From contig CAXKVF010000072.1 of NCBI GenBank assembly GCA_964057225.1, forward strand, positions 124,001-188,000: a stretch of DNA of 64,000 nucleotides, given 5' to 3'. Position numbers and translations under genes: made by a program. Shown here piece after piece: positions 11,441-26,224 of this stretch. This stretch comes from Auanema rhodensis (taxonomy: Eukaryota; Nematoda; Chromadorea; Rhabditida; Rhabditidae). Under the pieces are notes generated by a model. That model was not told the origin of the DNA. It searched no databases and saw only the letters and a program-made list of their open reading frames with translations. Each line of letters begins with the position of its first letter. Positions within the stretch are counted from its first letter, which is position 1.

Positions 11441-14432
11441 TTTCACGTGAAGCGAGTTACATACCAAGTGCACATCACGTGTACATTTAATTAGCATAAA
11501 TTAAAGTTCACGTAAATTTCAAAGTCATGGTTACTATGAAGCAATATCAATAAAAATTTGTTTTTAGACTAATATGGACATGGGGAATCTAATTTTGAAA
11601 ACCGCATCTCTTTATCTTTCACGTGAAGCGAGTTACATACCAAGTGCACATCACGTGTACATTTAATTAGCATAAATTAAAGTTCACGTAAATTTCAAAG
11701 TCATGGTTACCATGAAGCAATATCAATAAAAATTTGTTTTTAGACTAATATGGACATGGGGAATCTAATTTTGAAAACCGCATCTCTTTATCTTTCACGT
11801 GAAGCGAGTTACATACCAAGTGCACATCACGTGTACATTTAATTAGCATAAATTAAAGTTCACGTAAATTTTAAAGTCATGGTTACCATGAACCAATATC
11901 AATAAAAACTTGTTTTTAGACTAATATGGACATGGGGAATCTAATTTTGAAAACCGCATCTCTTTATCTTTCACGTGAAGCGAGTTACATACCAAGTGCA
12001 CATCACGTGTACATTTAATTAGCATAAATTAAAGTTCACGTAAATTTCAAAGTCATGGTTACCATGAACCAATATCAATAAAAATTTGTTTTTAGACTAA
12101 TATGGACATGGGGAATCTAATTTTGAAAACCGCATCTCTTTATCTTTCACGTGAAGCGAGTTACATACCAAGTGCACATCACGTGTACATTTAATTAGCA
12201 TAAATTAAAGTTCACGTAAATTTCAAAGTCATGGTTACCATGAACCAATATCAATAAAAATTTGTTTTTAGACTAATATGGACATGAGGAATCTAATTTT
12301 GAAAACCGCATCTCTTTATCTTTCACGTGAAGCGAGTTACATACCAAGTGCACATCACGTGTACATTTAATTAGCATAAATTAAAGTTCACGTAAATTTC
12401 AAAGTCATGGTTACCATGAACCAATATCAATAAAAATTTGTTTTTAGACTAATATGGACATGGGGAATCTAATTTTGAAAACCGCATCTCTTTATCTTTC
12501 ACGTGAAGCGAGTTACATACCAAGTGCACATCACGTGTACATTTAATTAGCATAAATTAAAGTTCACGTAAATTTCAAAGTCATGGTTACCATGCACCAA
12601 TATCAATAAAAATTTGTTTTTAGACTAATATGGACATGGGGAATCTAATTTTGAAAACCGCATTTCTTTATCTTTCACGTGAAGCGAGTTACATACCAAG
12701 TGCACATCACGTGTACATTTAATTAGCATAAATTAAAGTTCACGTAAAATTCAAAGTCATGGTTACCATGAAGCAATATCAATAAAAATTTGTTTTTAGA
12801 CTAATATGGACATGGGGAATCTAATTTTGAAAACCGCATCTCTTTATCTTTCATGTGAAGCGAGTTACATACCAAGTGCACATCACGTGTACATTTAATT
12901 AGCATAAATTAAAGTTCACGTAAATTTTAAAGTCATGGTTACCATGAACCAATATCAATAAAAATTTGTTTTTAGACTAATATGGACATGGGGAATCTAA
13001 TTTTGAAAACCGCATCTCTTTATCTTTCACGTGAAGCGAGTTACATACCAAGTGCACATCACGTGTACATTTAATTAGCATAAATTAAAGTTCACGTAAA
13101 TTTCAAAGTCATGGTTACCATGAACCAATATCAATAAAAATTTGTTTTTAGACTAATATGGACATGGGGAATCTAATTTTGAAAACCGCATCTCTTTATC
13201 TTTCACGTGAAGCGAGTTACATACCAAGTGCACATCACGTGTACATTTAATTAGCATAAATTAAAGTTTACGTAAATTTCAAAGTCATGGTTACCATGAA
13301 CCAATATCAATAAAAATTTGTTTTTAGACTAATATGGACATGGGGAATCTAATTTTGAAAACCGCATTTCTTTATCTTTCACGTGAAGCGAGTTACATAC
13401 CAAGTGCACATCACGTGTACATTTAATTAGCATAAATTAAAAATCACGTAAATTTCAAAGTCATGGTTACCATGCACCAATATCAATAAAAATTTGTTTT
13501 TAGACTAATATGGACATGGGGAATCTAATTTTGAAAACCGCATCTCTTTATCTTTCACGTGAAGCGAGTTACATACCAAGTGCACATCACGTGTACATTT
13601 AATTAGCATAAATTAAAGTTCACGTAAATTTCAAAGTCATGGTTACAATGAACCAATATCAATAAAAATTTGTTTTTAGACTAATATGGACATGGGGAAT
13701 CTAATTTTGAAAACCGCATCTCTTTATCGTTCACGTGAAGCGAGTTACATACCAAGTGCACATCACGTGTACATTTAATTAGCATAAATTAAAGTTCACG
13801 TAAATTTCAAAGTCATGGTTACCATGAACCAATATCAATAAAAATTTGTTTTTAGACTAATATGGACATGGGGAATCTAATTTTGAAAACCGCATCTCTT
13901 TATCTTTCACGTGAAGCGAGTTACATACCAAGTGCACATCACGTGTACATTTAATTAGCATAAATTAAAGTTCACGTAAACTTCAAAGTCATGGTTACCA
14001 TGAAGCAATATCAATAAAAATTTGTTTTTAGACTAATATGGACATGGGGAATCTAATTTTGAAAACCGCATCTCTTTATCTTTCACGTGAAGCGAGTTAC
14101 ATACCAAGTGCACATCACGTGTACATTTAATTAGCATAAATTAAAGTTCACGTAAATTTCAAAGTCATGGTTACCATGCACCAATATCAATAAAAATTTG
14201 TTTTTAGACTAATATGGACATGGGGAATCTAATTTTGAAAACCGCATTTCTTTATCTTTCACGTGAAGCGAGTTACATACCAAGTGCACATCACGTGTAC
14301 ATTTAATTAGCATAAATTAAAGTTCACGTAAAATTCAAAGTCATGGTTACCATGAAGCAATATCAATAAAAATTTGTTTTTAGACTAATATGGACATGGG
14401 GAATCTAATTTTGAAAACCGCATCTCTTTATC
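11441..14432 (+). repeat. Satellite with weak higher-order structure
   Basis: Seventeen monomers, mostly class AACC with scattered CACC and AAGC, and no clean long unit. Local oddities are 'atgagg' near 12287, 'tttacg' near 13269 and a two-base change giving 'aaaaatcacg' near 13441, seen once in the window. The 'catttc' and 'acaatg' markers of the following six-mer start to appear from about 13.3 kb. Confidence 0.7.
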
Positions 14433-16544
14433 TTTCACGTGAAGCGAGTTACATACCAAGTGCACATCACGTGTACATTTAATTAGCATAAATTAAAGTT
14501 CACGTAAATTTCAAAGTCATGGTTACAATGAACCAATATCAATAAAAATTTGTTTTTAGACTAATATGGACATGGGGAATCTAATTTTGAAAACCGCATC
14601 TCTTTCTCTTTCACGTGAAGCGAGTTACATACCAAGTGCACATCACGTGTACATTTAATTAGCATAAATTAAAGTTCACGTAAATTTCAAAGTCATGGTT
14701 ACCATGAACCAATATCAATAAAAATTTGTTTTTAGACTAATATGGACATGGGGAATCTAATTTTGAAAACCGCATCTCTTTATCTTTCACGTGAAGCGAG
14801 TTACATACCAAGTGCACATCACGTGTACATTTAATTAGCATAAATTAAAGTTCACGTAAATTTCAAAGTCATGGTTACCATGAACCAATATCAATAAAAA
14901 TTTGTTTTTAGACTAATATGGACATGGGGAATCTAATTTTGAAAACCGCATTTCTTTATCTTTCACGTGAAGCGAGTTACATACCAAGTGCACATCACGT
15001 GTACATTTAATTAGCATAAATTAAAGTTCACGTAAATTTCAAAGTCATGGTTACCATGCACCAATATCAATAAAAATTTGTTTTTAGACTAATATGGACA
15101 TGGGGAATCTAATTTTGAAAACCGCATCTCTTTATCTTTCACGTGAAGCGAGTTACATACCAAGTGCACATCACGTGTACATTTAATTAGCATAAATTAA
15201 AGTTCACGTAAATTTCAAAGTCATGGTTACAATGAACCAATATCAATAAAAATTTGTTTTTAGACTAATATGGACATGGGGAATCTAATTTTGAAAACCG
15301 CATCTCTTTATCTTTCACGTGAAGCGAGTTACATACCAAGTGCACATCACGTGTACATTTAATTAGCATAAATTAAAGTTCACGTAAATTTCAAAGTCAT
15401 GGTTACCATGAACCAATATCAATAAAAATTTGTTTTTAGACTAATATGGACATGGGGAATCTAATTTTGAAAACCGCATCTCTTTATCTTTCACGTGAAG
15501 CGAGTTACATACCAAGTGCACATCACGTGTACATTTAATTAGCATAAATTAAAGTTCACGTAAATTTCAAAGTCATGGTTACAATGAACCAATATCAATA
15601 AAAATTTGTTTTTAGACTAATATGGACATGGGGAATCTAATTTTGAAAACCGCATCTCTTTCTCTTTCACGTGAAGCGAGTTACATACCAAGTGCACATC
15701 ACGTGTACATTTAATTAGCATAAATTAAAGTTCACGTAAATTTCAAAGTCATGGTTACCATGAACCAATATCAATAAAAATTTGTTTTTAGACTAATATG
15801 GACATGGGGAATCTAATTTTGAAAACCGCATCTCTTTATCTTTCACGTGAAGCGAGTTACATACCAAGTGCACATCACGTGTACATTTAATTAGCATAAA
15901 TTAAAGTTCACGTAAATTTCAAAGTCATGGTTACCATGAACCAATATCAATAAAAATTTGTTTTTAGACTAATATGGACATGGGGAATCTAATTTTGAAA
16001 ACCGCATTTCTTTATCTTTCACGTGAAGCGAGTTACATACCAAGTGCACATCACGTGTACATTTAATTAGCATAAATTAAAGTTCACGTAAATTTCAAAG
16101 TCATGGTTACCATGCACCAATATCAATAAAAATTTGTTTTTAGACTAATATGGACATGGGGAATCTAATTTTGAAAACCGCATCTCTTTATCTTTCACGT
16201 GAAGCGAGTTACATACCAAGTGCACATCACGTGTACATTTAATTAGCATAAATTAAAGTTCACGTAAATTTCAAAGTCATGGTTACAATGAACCAATATC
16301 AATAAAAATTTGTTTTTAGACTAATATGGACATGGGGAATCTAATTTTGAAAACCGCATCTCTTTATCTTTCACGTGAAGCGAGTTACATACCAAGTGCA
16401 CATCACGTGTACATTTAATTAGCATAAATTAAAGTTCACGTAAATTTCAAAGTCATGGTTACCATGAACCAATATCAATAAAAATTTGTTTTTAGACTAA
16501 TATGGACATGGGGAATCTAATTTTGAAAACCGCATCTCTTTATC
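14433..16544 (+). repeat. 6-monomer higher-order repeat (1,056 bp), two copies
   Basis: Units 14433-15488 and 15489-16544 share the order: 'acaatg' with 'ctttctcttt', plain AACC, AACC with 'catttc', CACC, 'acaatg', plain AACC. The rare 'ctttctc' change lies at 14606 and 15662, exactly 1,056 bp apart. Less regular versions of the same string extend left to about 13.2 kb. Confidence 0.88.
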
Positions 16545-17776
16545 TTTCACGTGAAGCGAGTTACATACCAAGTGCACATCACGTGTAAATTTAATTAGCA
16601 TAAATTAAAGTTCACGTAAATTTCAAAGTCATGGTTACCATGAACCAATATCAATAAAAATTTGTTTTTAGACTAATATGGACATGGGGAATCTAATTTT
16701 GGAAACCGCATCTCTTTATCTTTCAAGTGAAGCGAGTTACATACCAAGTGCACATCACGTGTACATTTAATTAGCATAAATTAAAGTTCACGTAAATTTC
16801 AAAGTCATGGTTACCATGAACCAATATCAATAAAAATTTGTTTTTAGACTAATATGGACATGGGGAATCTAATTTTGAAAACCGCATCTCTTTATCTTTC
16901 ACGTGAAGCGAGTTACATACCAAGTGCACATCACGTGTACATTTAATTAGCATAAATTAAAGTTCACGTAAACTTCAAAGTCATGGTTACCATGAAGCAA
17001 TATCAATAAAAATTTGTTTTTAGACTAATATGGACATGGGGAATCTAATTTTGAAAACCGCATCTCTTTATCTTTCACGTGAAGCGAGTTACATACCAAG
17101 TGCACATCACGTGTACATTTAATTAGCATAAATTAAAGTTCACGTAAATTTCAAAGTCATGGTTACCATGCACCAATATCAATAAAAATTTGTTTTTAGA
17201 CTAATATGGACATGGGGAATCTAATTTTGAAAACCGCATCTCTTTATCTTTCACGTGAAGCGAGTTACATACCAAGTGCACATCACGTGTAAATTTAATT
17301 AGCATAAATTAAAGTTCACGTAAATTTCAAAGTCATGGTTACCATGAACCAATATCAATAAAAATTTGTTTTTAGACTAATATGGACATGGGGAATCTAA
17401 TTTTGAAAACCGCATCTCTTTATCTTTCACGTGAAGCGAGTTACATACCAAGTGCACATCACGTGTACATTTAATTAGCATAAATTAAAGTTCACGTAAA
17501 TTTCAAAGTCATGGTTACCATGAACCAATATCAATAAAAATTTGTTTTTAGACTAATATGGACATGGGGAATCTAATTTTGAAAACCGCATCTCTTTATC
17601 TTTCACGTGAAGCGAGTTACATACCAAGTGCACATCACGTGTACATTTAATTAGCATAAATTAAAGTTCACGTAAATTTCAAAGTCATGGTTACCATGAA
17701 CCAATATCAATAAAAATTTGTTTTTAGACTAATATGGACATGGGGAATCTAATTTTGAAAACCGCATCTCTTTATC

Positions 17777-20592
17777 TTTCACGTGAAGCGAGTTACATAC
17801 CAAGTGCACATCACGTGTAAATTTAATTAGCATAAATTAAAGTTCACGTAAATTTCAAAGTCATGGTTACCATGAACCAATATCAATAAAAATTTGTTTT
17901 TAGACTAATATGGACATGGGGAATCTAATTTTGAAAACCGCATTTCTTTATCTTTCACGTGAAGCGAGTTACATACCAAGTGCACATCACGTGTACATTT
18001 AATTAGCATAAATTAAAGTTCACGTAAATTTCAAAGTCATGGTTACCATGAAGCAATATCAATAAAAATTTGTTTTTAGACTAATATGGACATGGGGAAT
18101 CTAATTTTGAAAACCGCATATCTTTATCTTTCACGTGAAGCGAGTTACATACCAAGTGCACATCACGTGTACATTTAATTAGCATAAATTAAAGTTCACG
18201 TAAATTTCAAAGTCATGGTTACCATGAACCAATATCAATAAAAATTTGTTTTTAGACTAATATGGACATGGGGAATCTAATTTTGAAAACCGCATCTCTT
18301 TATCTTTCACGTGAAGCGAGTTACATACCAAGTGCACATCACGTGTACATTTAATTAGCATAAATTAAAGTTCACGTAAATTTCAAAGTCATGGTTACCA
18401 TGCACCAATATCAATAAAAATTTGTTTTTAGACTAATATGGACATGGGGAATCTAATTTTGAAAACCGCATCTCTTTATCTTTCACGTGAAGCGAGTTAC
18501 ATACCAAGTGCACATCACGTGTACATTTAATTAGCATAAATTAAAGTTCACGTAAATTTCAAAGTCATGGTTACCATGCACCAATATCAATAAAAATTTG
18601 TTTTTAGACTAATATGGACATGGGGAATCTAATTTTGAAAACCGCATCTCTTTATCTTTCACGTGAAGCGAGTTACATACCAAGTGCACATCACGTGTAC
18701 ATTTAATTAGCATAAATTTAAGTTCACGTAAATTTCAAAGTCATGGTTACCATGCACCAATATCAATAAAAATTTGTTTTTAGACTAATATGGACATGGG
18801 GGATCTAATTTCGAAAACCGCATCTCTTTATCTTTCACGTGAAGCGAGTTACATACCAAGTGCACATCACGTGTACATTTAATTAGCATAAATTAAAGTT
18901 CACGTAAATTTCAAAGTCATGGTTACCATGAACCAATATCAATAAAAATTTGTTTTTAGACTAATATGGACATGGGTAATCTAATTTTGAAAACCGCATC
19001 TCTTTATCTTTCACGTGAAGCTAGTTACATACCAAGTGCACATCACGTGTACATTTAATTAGCATAAATTAAAGTTCACGTAAATTTCAAAGTCATGGTT
19101 ACCATGAACCAATATCAATAAAAATTTGTTTTTAGACTAATATGGACATGGGGAATCTAATTTTGAAAACCGCATCTCTTTATCTTTCACGTGAAGCGAG
19201 TTACATACCAAGTGCACATCACGTGTAAATTTAATTAGCATAAATTAAAGTTCACGTAAATTTCAAAGTCATGGTTACCATGAACCAATATCAATAAAAA
19301 TTTGTTTTTAGACTAATATGGACATGGGGAATCTAATTTTGAAAACCGCATTTCTTTATCTTTCACGTGAAGCGAGTTACATACCAAGTGCACATCACGT
19401 GTACATTTAATTAGCATAAATTAAAGTTCACGTAAATTTCAAAGTCATGGTTACCATGAAGCAATATCAATAAAAATTTGTTTTTAGACTAATATGGACA
19501 TGGGGAATCTAATTTTGAAAACCGCATATCTTTATCTTTCACGTGAAGCGAGTTACATACCAAGTGCACATCACGTGTAAATTTAATTAGCATAAATTAA
19601 AGTTCACGTAAATTTCAAAGTCATGGTTACCATGAACCAATATCAATAAAAATTTGTTTTTAGACTAATATGGACATGGGGAATCTAATTTTGAAAACCG
19701 CATCTCTTTATCTTTCACGTGAAGCGAGTTACATATCAAGTGCACATCACGTGTACATTTAATTAGCATAAATTAAAGTTCACGTAAATTTCAAAGTCAT
19801 GGTTACCATTAACCAATATCAATAAAAATTTGTTTTTAGACTAATATGGACATGAGGAATCTAATTTTGAAAACCGCATCTCTTTATCTTTCAAGTGAAG
19901 CGAGTTACATACCAAGTGCACATCACGTGTACATTTAATTAGCATAAATTAAAGTTCACGTAAATTTCAAAGTCATGGTTACCATGAAGCAATATCAATA
20001 AAAATTTGTTTTTAGACTAATATGGACATGGGGAATCTAATTTTGAAAACCGCATCTCTTTATCTTTCACGTGAAGCGAGTTACATACCAAGTGCACATC
20101 ACGTGTACATTTAATTAGCATAAATTTAAGTTCACGTAAATTTCAAAGTCATGGTTACCATGCACCAATATCAATAAAAATTTGTTTTTAGACTAATATG
20201 GACATGGGGGATCTAATTTCGAAAACCGCATCTCTTTATCTTTCACGTGAAGCGAGTTACATACCAAGTGCACATCACGTGTACATTTAATTAGCATAAA
20301 TTAAAGTTCACGTAAATTTCAAAGTCATGGTTACCATGAACCAATATCAATAAAAATTTGTTTTTAGACTAATATGGACATGGGTAATCTAATTTTGAAA
20401 ACCGCATCTCTTTATCTTTCACGTGAAGCTAGTTACATACCAAGTGCACATCACGTGTACATTTAATTAGCATAAATTAAAGTTCACGTAAATTTCAAAG
20501 TCATGGTTACCATGCACCAATATCAATAAAAATTTGTTTTTAGACTAATATGGACATGGGGAATCTAATTTTGAAAACCGCATCTCTTTATC
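17777..20592 (+). repeat. 8-monomer higher-order repeat (1,408 bp), two mosaic copies
   Basis: Units 17777-19184 and 19185-20592 match at their ends: 'gtaaat'-AACC-'catttc' (17777/19185), AAGC-'catatc' (17953/19361), 'aaatttaag' with 'ggggatctaatttcg' (18657/20065), 'gggtaat' (18833/20241) and 'gctagtt' (19009/20417). The middle differs: two CACC copies at 18305-18656 correspond to an 'atatcaag'-class T copy and a 'caagtg'-AAGC copy at 19713-20064. Those two resemble monomers at 7745-8096, which suggests that a foreign pair replaced the originals. Confidence 0.8.
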
Positions 20593-20768
20593 TTTCACGT
20601 GAAGCGAGTTACATACCAAGTGCACATCACGTGTACATTTAATTAGCATAAATTAAAGTTCACGTAAATTTCAAAGTCATGGTTACCATGCACCAATATC
20701 AATAAAAATTTGTTTTTAGACTAATATGGACATGGGGAATCTAATTTTGAAAACCGCATCTCTTTATC

Positions 20769-23700
20769 TTTCACGTGAAGCGAGTTACATACCAAGTGCA
20801 CAGCACGTGTACATTTAATTAGCATAAATTAAAGTTCACGTAAATTTCAAAGTCATGGTTACCATGAACCAATATCAATAAAAATTTGTTTTTAGACTAA
20901 TATGGACATGGGGAATCTAATTTTGAAAACCGTATCTCTTTATCTTTCACGTGAAGCGAGTTACATACCAAGTGCACATCACGTGTACATTTAATTAGCA
21001 TAAATTAAAGTTCACGTAAATTTCAAAGTCATGGTTACCATGAACCAATGTCAATAAAAATTTGTTTTTAGACTAATATGGACATGGGGAATCTAATTTT
21101 GAAAACCGCATCTCTTTATCTTTCACGTGAAGCGAGTTACATACCAAGTGCACATCACGTGTACATTTAATTAGCATAAATTAAAGTTCACGTAAATTTC
21201 AAAGTCATGGTTACCATGAAGCAATATCAATAAAAATTTGTTTTTAGACTAATATGGACATGGGGAATCTAATTTTGAAAACCGCATCTCTTTATCTTTC
21301 ACGTGAAGCGAGTTACATACCAAGTGCACATCACGTGTACATTTAATTAGCATAAATTAAAGTTCACGTAAATTTCAAAGTCATGGTTACCATGAACCAA
21401 TATCAATAAAAATTTGTTTTTAGACTAATATGGACATGGGGAATCTAATTTTGAAAACCGCATCTCTTTATCTTTCACGTGAAGCGAGTTACATACCAAG
21501 TGCACATCACGTGTACATTTAATTAGCATAAATTAAAGTTCACGTAAATTTCAAAGTCATGGTTACCATGAAGCAATATCAATAAAAATTTGTTTTTCGA
21601 CTAATATGGACATGGAGAATCTAATTTTGAAAACCGCATTTCTTTATCTTTCACGTGAAGCGAGTTACATACCAAGTGCACATCACGTGTACATTTAATT
21701 AGCATAAATTAAAGTTCACGTAAATTTCAAAGTCATGGTTACCATGCACCAATATCAATAAAAATTTGTTTTTAGACTAATATGGACATGGGGAATCTAA
21801 TTTTGAAAACCGCATCTCTTTATTTTTCACGTGAAGCGAGTTACATACCAAGTGCACATCACGTGTACATTTAATTAGCATAAATTAAAGTTCACGTAAA
21901 TTTCAAAGTCATGGTTACCATGAACCAATATCAATAAAAATTTGTTTTTAGACTAATATGGACATGGGTAATCTAATTTTGAAAACCGCATCTCTTTATC
22001 TTTCACGTGAAGCGAGTTACATACCAAGTGCACATCACGTGTACATTTAATTAGCATAAATTAAAGTTCACGTAAATTTCAAAGTCATGGTTACCATGCA
22101 CCAATATCAATAAAAATTTGTTTTTAGACTAATATGGACATGGGGAATCTAATTTTGAAAACCGCATCTCTTTATCTTTCACGTGAAGCGAGTTACATAC
22201 CAAGTGCACATCACGTGTACATTTAATTAGCATAAATTAAAGTTCACGTAAATTTCAAAGTCATGGTTACCATGCACCAATATCAATAAAAATTTGTTTT
22301 TAGACTAATATGGACATGGGGAATCTAATTTTGAAAACCGCATCTCTTTATCTTTCACGTGAAGCGAGTTACATACCAAGTGCACAGCACGTGTACATTT
22401 AATTAGCATAAATTAAAGTTCACGTAAATTTCAAAGTCATGGTTACCATGAACCAATATCAATAAAAATTTGTTTTTAGACTAATATGGACATGGGGAAT
22501 CTAATTTTGAAAACCGTATCTCTTTATCTTTCACGTGAAGCGAGTTACATACCAAGTGCACATCACGTGTACATTTAATTAGCATAAATTAAAGTTCACG
22601 TAAATTTCAAAGTCATGGTTACCATGAACCAATGTCAATAAAAATTTGTTTTTAGACTAATATGGACATGGGGAATCTAATTTTGAAAACCGCATCTCTT
22701 TATCTTTCACGTGAAGCGAGTTACATACCAAGTGCACATCACGTGTACATTTAATTAGCATAAATTAAAGTTCACGTAAATTTCAAAGTCATGGTTACCA
22801 TGAAGCAATATCAATAAAAATTTGTTTTTAGACTAATATGGACATGGGGAATCTAATTTTGAAAACCGCATCTCTTTATCTTTCACGTGAAGCGAGTTAC
22901 ATACCAAGCGCACATCACGTGTACATTTAATTAGCATAAATTAAAGTTCACGTAAATTTCAAAGTCATGGTTACCATGAACCAATATCAATAAAAATTTG
23001 TTTTTAGACTAATATGGACATGGGGAATCTAATTTTGAAAACCGCATCTCTTTATCTTTCACGTGAAGCGAGTTACATACCAAGTGCACATCACGTGTAC
23101 ATTTAATTAGCATAAATTAAAGTTCACGTAAATTTCAAAGTCATGGTTACCATGAAGCAATATCAATAAAAATTTGTTTTTCGACTAATATGGACATGGA
23201 GAATCTAATTTTGAAAACCGCATTTCTTTATCTTTCACGTGAAGCGAGTTACATACCAAGTGCACATCACGTGTACATTTAATTAGCATAAATTAAAGTT
23301 CACGTAAATTTCAAAGTCATGGTTACCATGCACCAATATCAATAAAAATTTGTTTTTAGACTAATATGGACATGGGGAATCTAATTTTGAAAACCGCATC
23401 TCTTTATCTTTCACGTGAAGCGAGTTACATACCAAGTGCACATCACGTGTACATTTAATTAGCATAAATTAAAGTTCACGTAAATTTCAAAGTCATGGTT
23501 ACCATGCACCAATATCAATAAAAATTTGTTTTTAGACTAATATGGACATGGGGAATCTAATTTTGAAAACCGCATCTCTTTATCTTTCACGTGAAGCGAG
23601 TTACATACCAAGTGCACAGCACGTGTACATTTAATTAGCATAAATTAAAGTTCACGTAAATTTCAAAGTCATGGTTACCATGAACCAATATCAATAAAAA

Positions 23701-24288
23701 TTTGTTTTTAGACTAATATGGACATGGGGAATCTAATTTTGAAAACCGTATCTCTTTATCTTTCACGTGAAGCGAGTTACATACCAAGTGCACATCACGT
23801 GTACATTTAATTAGCATAAATTAAAGTTCACGTAAATTTCAAAGTCATGGTTACCATGAACCAATGTCAATAAAAATTTGTTTTTAGACTAATATGGACA
23901 TGGGGAATCTAATTTTGAAAACCGCATCTCTTTATCTTTCACGTGAAGCGAGTTACATACCAAGTGCACATCACGTGTACATTTAATTAGCATAAATTAA
24001 AGTTCACGTAAATTTCAAAGTCATGGTTACCATGAAGCAATATCAATAAAAATTTGTTTTTAGACTAATATGGACATGGGGAATCTAATTTTGAAAACCG
24101 CATCTCTTTATCTTTCACGTGAAGCGAGTTACATACCAAGCGCACATCACGTGTACATTTAATTAGCATAAATTAAAGTTCACGTAAATTTCAAAGTCAT
24201 GGTTACCATGAACCAATATCAATAAAAATTTGTTTTTAGACTAATATGGACATGGGGAATCTAATTTTGAAAACCGCATCTCTTTATC
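20769..24288 (+). repeat. 9- then 7-monomer higher-order repeats with 'cagcac' leaders
   Basis: The string 'cagcac'-AACC-'cgtatc', AACC-'aatgtc', AAGC, AACC, AAGC-'tcgact'-'ggagaat'-'catttc', CACC starts at 20769, 22353 and 23585. The first spacing is 1,584 bp (nine monomers) and the second 1,232 bp (seven). The nine-mer has two extra monomers, including a 'gggtaat' copy at 21825. 'aagcgcac' marks the fourth copy in the second and third units but not the first, so it arose after the first split. Confidence 0.9.
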
Positions 24289-26048
24289 TTTCACGTGAAG
24301 CGAGTTACATACCAAGTGCACATCACGTGTACATTTAATTAGCATAAATTAAAGTTCACGTAAATTTCAAAGTCATGGTTACCATGAAGCAATATCAATA
24401 AAAATTTGTTTTTCGACTAATATGGACATGGAGAATCTAATTTTGAAAACCGCATTTCTTTATCTTTCACGTGAAGCGAGTTACATACCAAGTGCACATC
24501 ACGTGTACATTTAATTAGCATAAATTAAAGTTCACGTAAATTTCAAAGTCATGGTTACCATGCACCAATATCAATAAAAATTTGTTTTTAGACTAATATG
24601 GACATGGGGAATCTAATTTTGAAAACCGCATCTCTTTATTTTTCACGTGAAGCGAGTTACATACCAAGTGCACATCACGTGTACATTTAATTAGCATAAA
24701 TTAAAGTTCACGTAAATTTCAAAGTCATGGTTACCATGAAGCAATATCAATAAAAATTTGTTTTTAGACTAATATGGACATGGGGAATCTAATTTTGAAA
24801 ACCGCATCTCTTTATCTTTCACGTGAAGCGAGTTACATACCAAGCGCACATCACGTGTACATTTAATTAGCATAAATTAAAGTTCACGTAAATTTTAAAG
24901 TCATGGTTACCATGAACCAATATCAATAAAAATTTGTTTTTAGACTAATATGGACATGGGGAATCTAATTTTGAAAACCGCATCTCTTTATCTTTCACGT
25001 GAAGCGAGTTACATACCAAGTGCACATCACGTGTACATTTAATTAGCATAAATTAAAGTTCACGTAAATTTCAAAGTCATGGTTACCATGAACCAATGTC
25101 AATAAAAATTTGTTTTTAGACTAATATGGACATGGGGAATCTAATTTTGAAAACCGCATCTCTTTATCTTTCACGTGAAGCGAGTTACATACCAAGTGCA
25201 CATCACGTGTACATTTAATTAGCATAAATTAAAGTTCACGTAAATTTCAAAGTCATGGTTACCATGAAGCAATATCAATAAAAATTTGTTTTTCGACTAA
25301 TATGGACATGGAGAATCTAATTTTGAAAACCGCATTTCTTTATCTTTCACGTGAAGCGAGTTACATACCAAGTGCACATCACGTGTACATTTAATTAGCA
25401 TAAATTAAAGTTCACGTAAATTTCAAAGTCATGGTTACCATGCACCAATATCAATAAAAATTTGTTTTTAGACTAATATGGACATGGGGAATCTAATTTT
25501 GAAAACCGCATCTCTTTATTTTTCACGTGAAGCGAGTTACATACCAAGTGCACATCACGTGTACATTTAATTAGCATAAATTAAAGTTCACGTAAATTTC
25601 AAAGTCATGGTTACCATGAAGCAATATCAATAAAAATTTGTTTTTAGACTAATATGGACATGGGGAATCTAATTTTGAAAACCGCATCTCTTTATCTTTC
25701 ACGTGAAGCGAGTTACATACCAAGCGCACATCACGTGTACATTTAATTAGCATAAATTAAAGTTCACGTAAATTTTAAAGTCATGGTTACCATGAACCAA
25801 TATCAATAAAAATTTGTTTTTAGACTAATATGGACATGGGGAATCTAATTTTGAAAACCGCATCTCTTTATCTTTCACGTGAAGCGAGTTACATACCAAG
25901 TGCACATCACGTGTACATTTAATTAGCATAAATTAAAGTTCACGTAAATTTCAAAGTCATGGTTACCATGAACCAATGTCAATAAAAATTTGTTTTTAGA
26001 CTAATATGGACATGGGGAATCTAATTTTGAAAACCGCATCTCTTTATC
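24289..26048 (+). repeat. 5-monomer higher-order repeat (880 bp), two copies
   Basis: Units 24289-25168 and 25169-26048 share five marked copies in order: AAGC-'tcgact'-'ggagaat'-'catttc', CACC ending 'tattttt', AAGC, 'aagcgcac' with 'attttaaag', and AACC-'aatgtc'. The 'tcgact' bases are at 24414 and 25294, 880 bp apart. I noticed no difference between the units. Confidence 0.92.
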
Positions 26049-26224
26049 TTTCACGTGAAGCGAGTTACATACCAAGTGCACATCACGTGTACATTTAATT
26101 AGCATAAATTAAAGTTCACGTAAATTTCAAAGTCATGGTTACCATGAAGCAATATCAATAAAAATTTGTTTTTAGACTAATATGGACATGGGGAATCTAA
26201 TTTTGAAAACCGCATCTCTTTATC

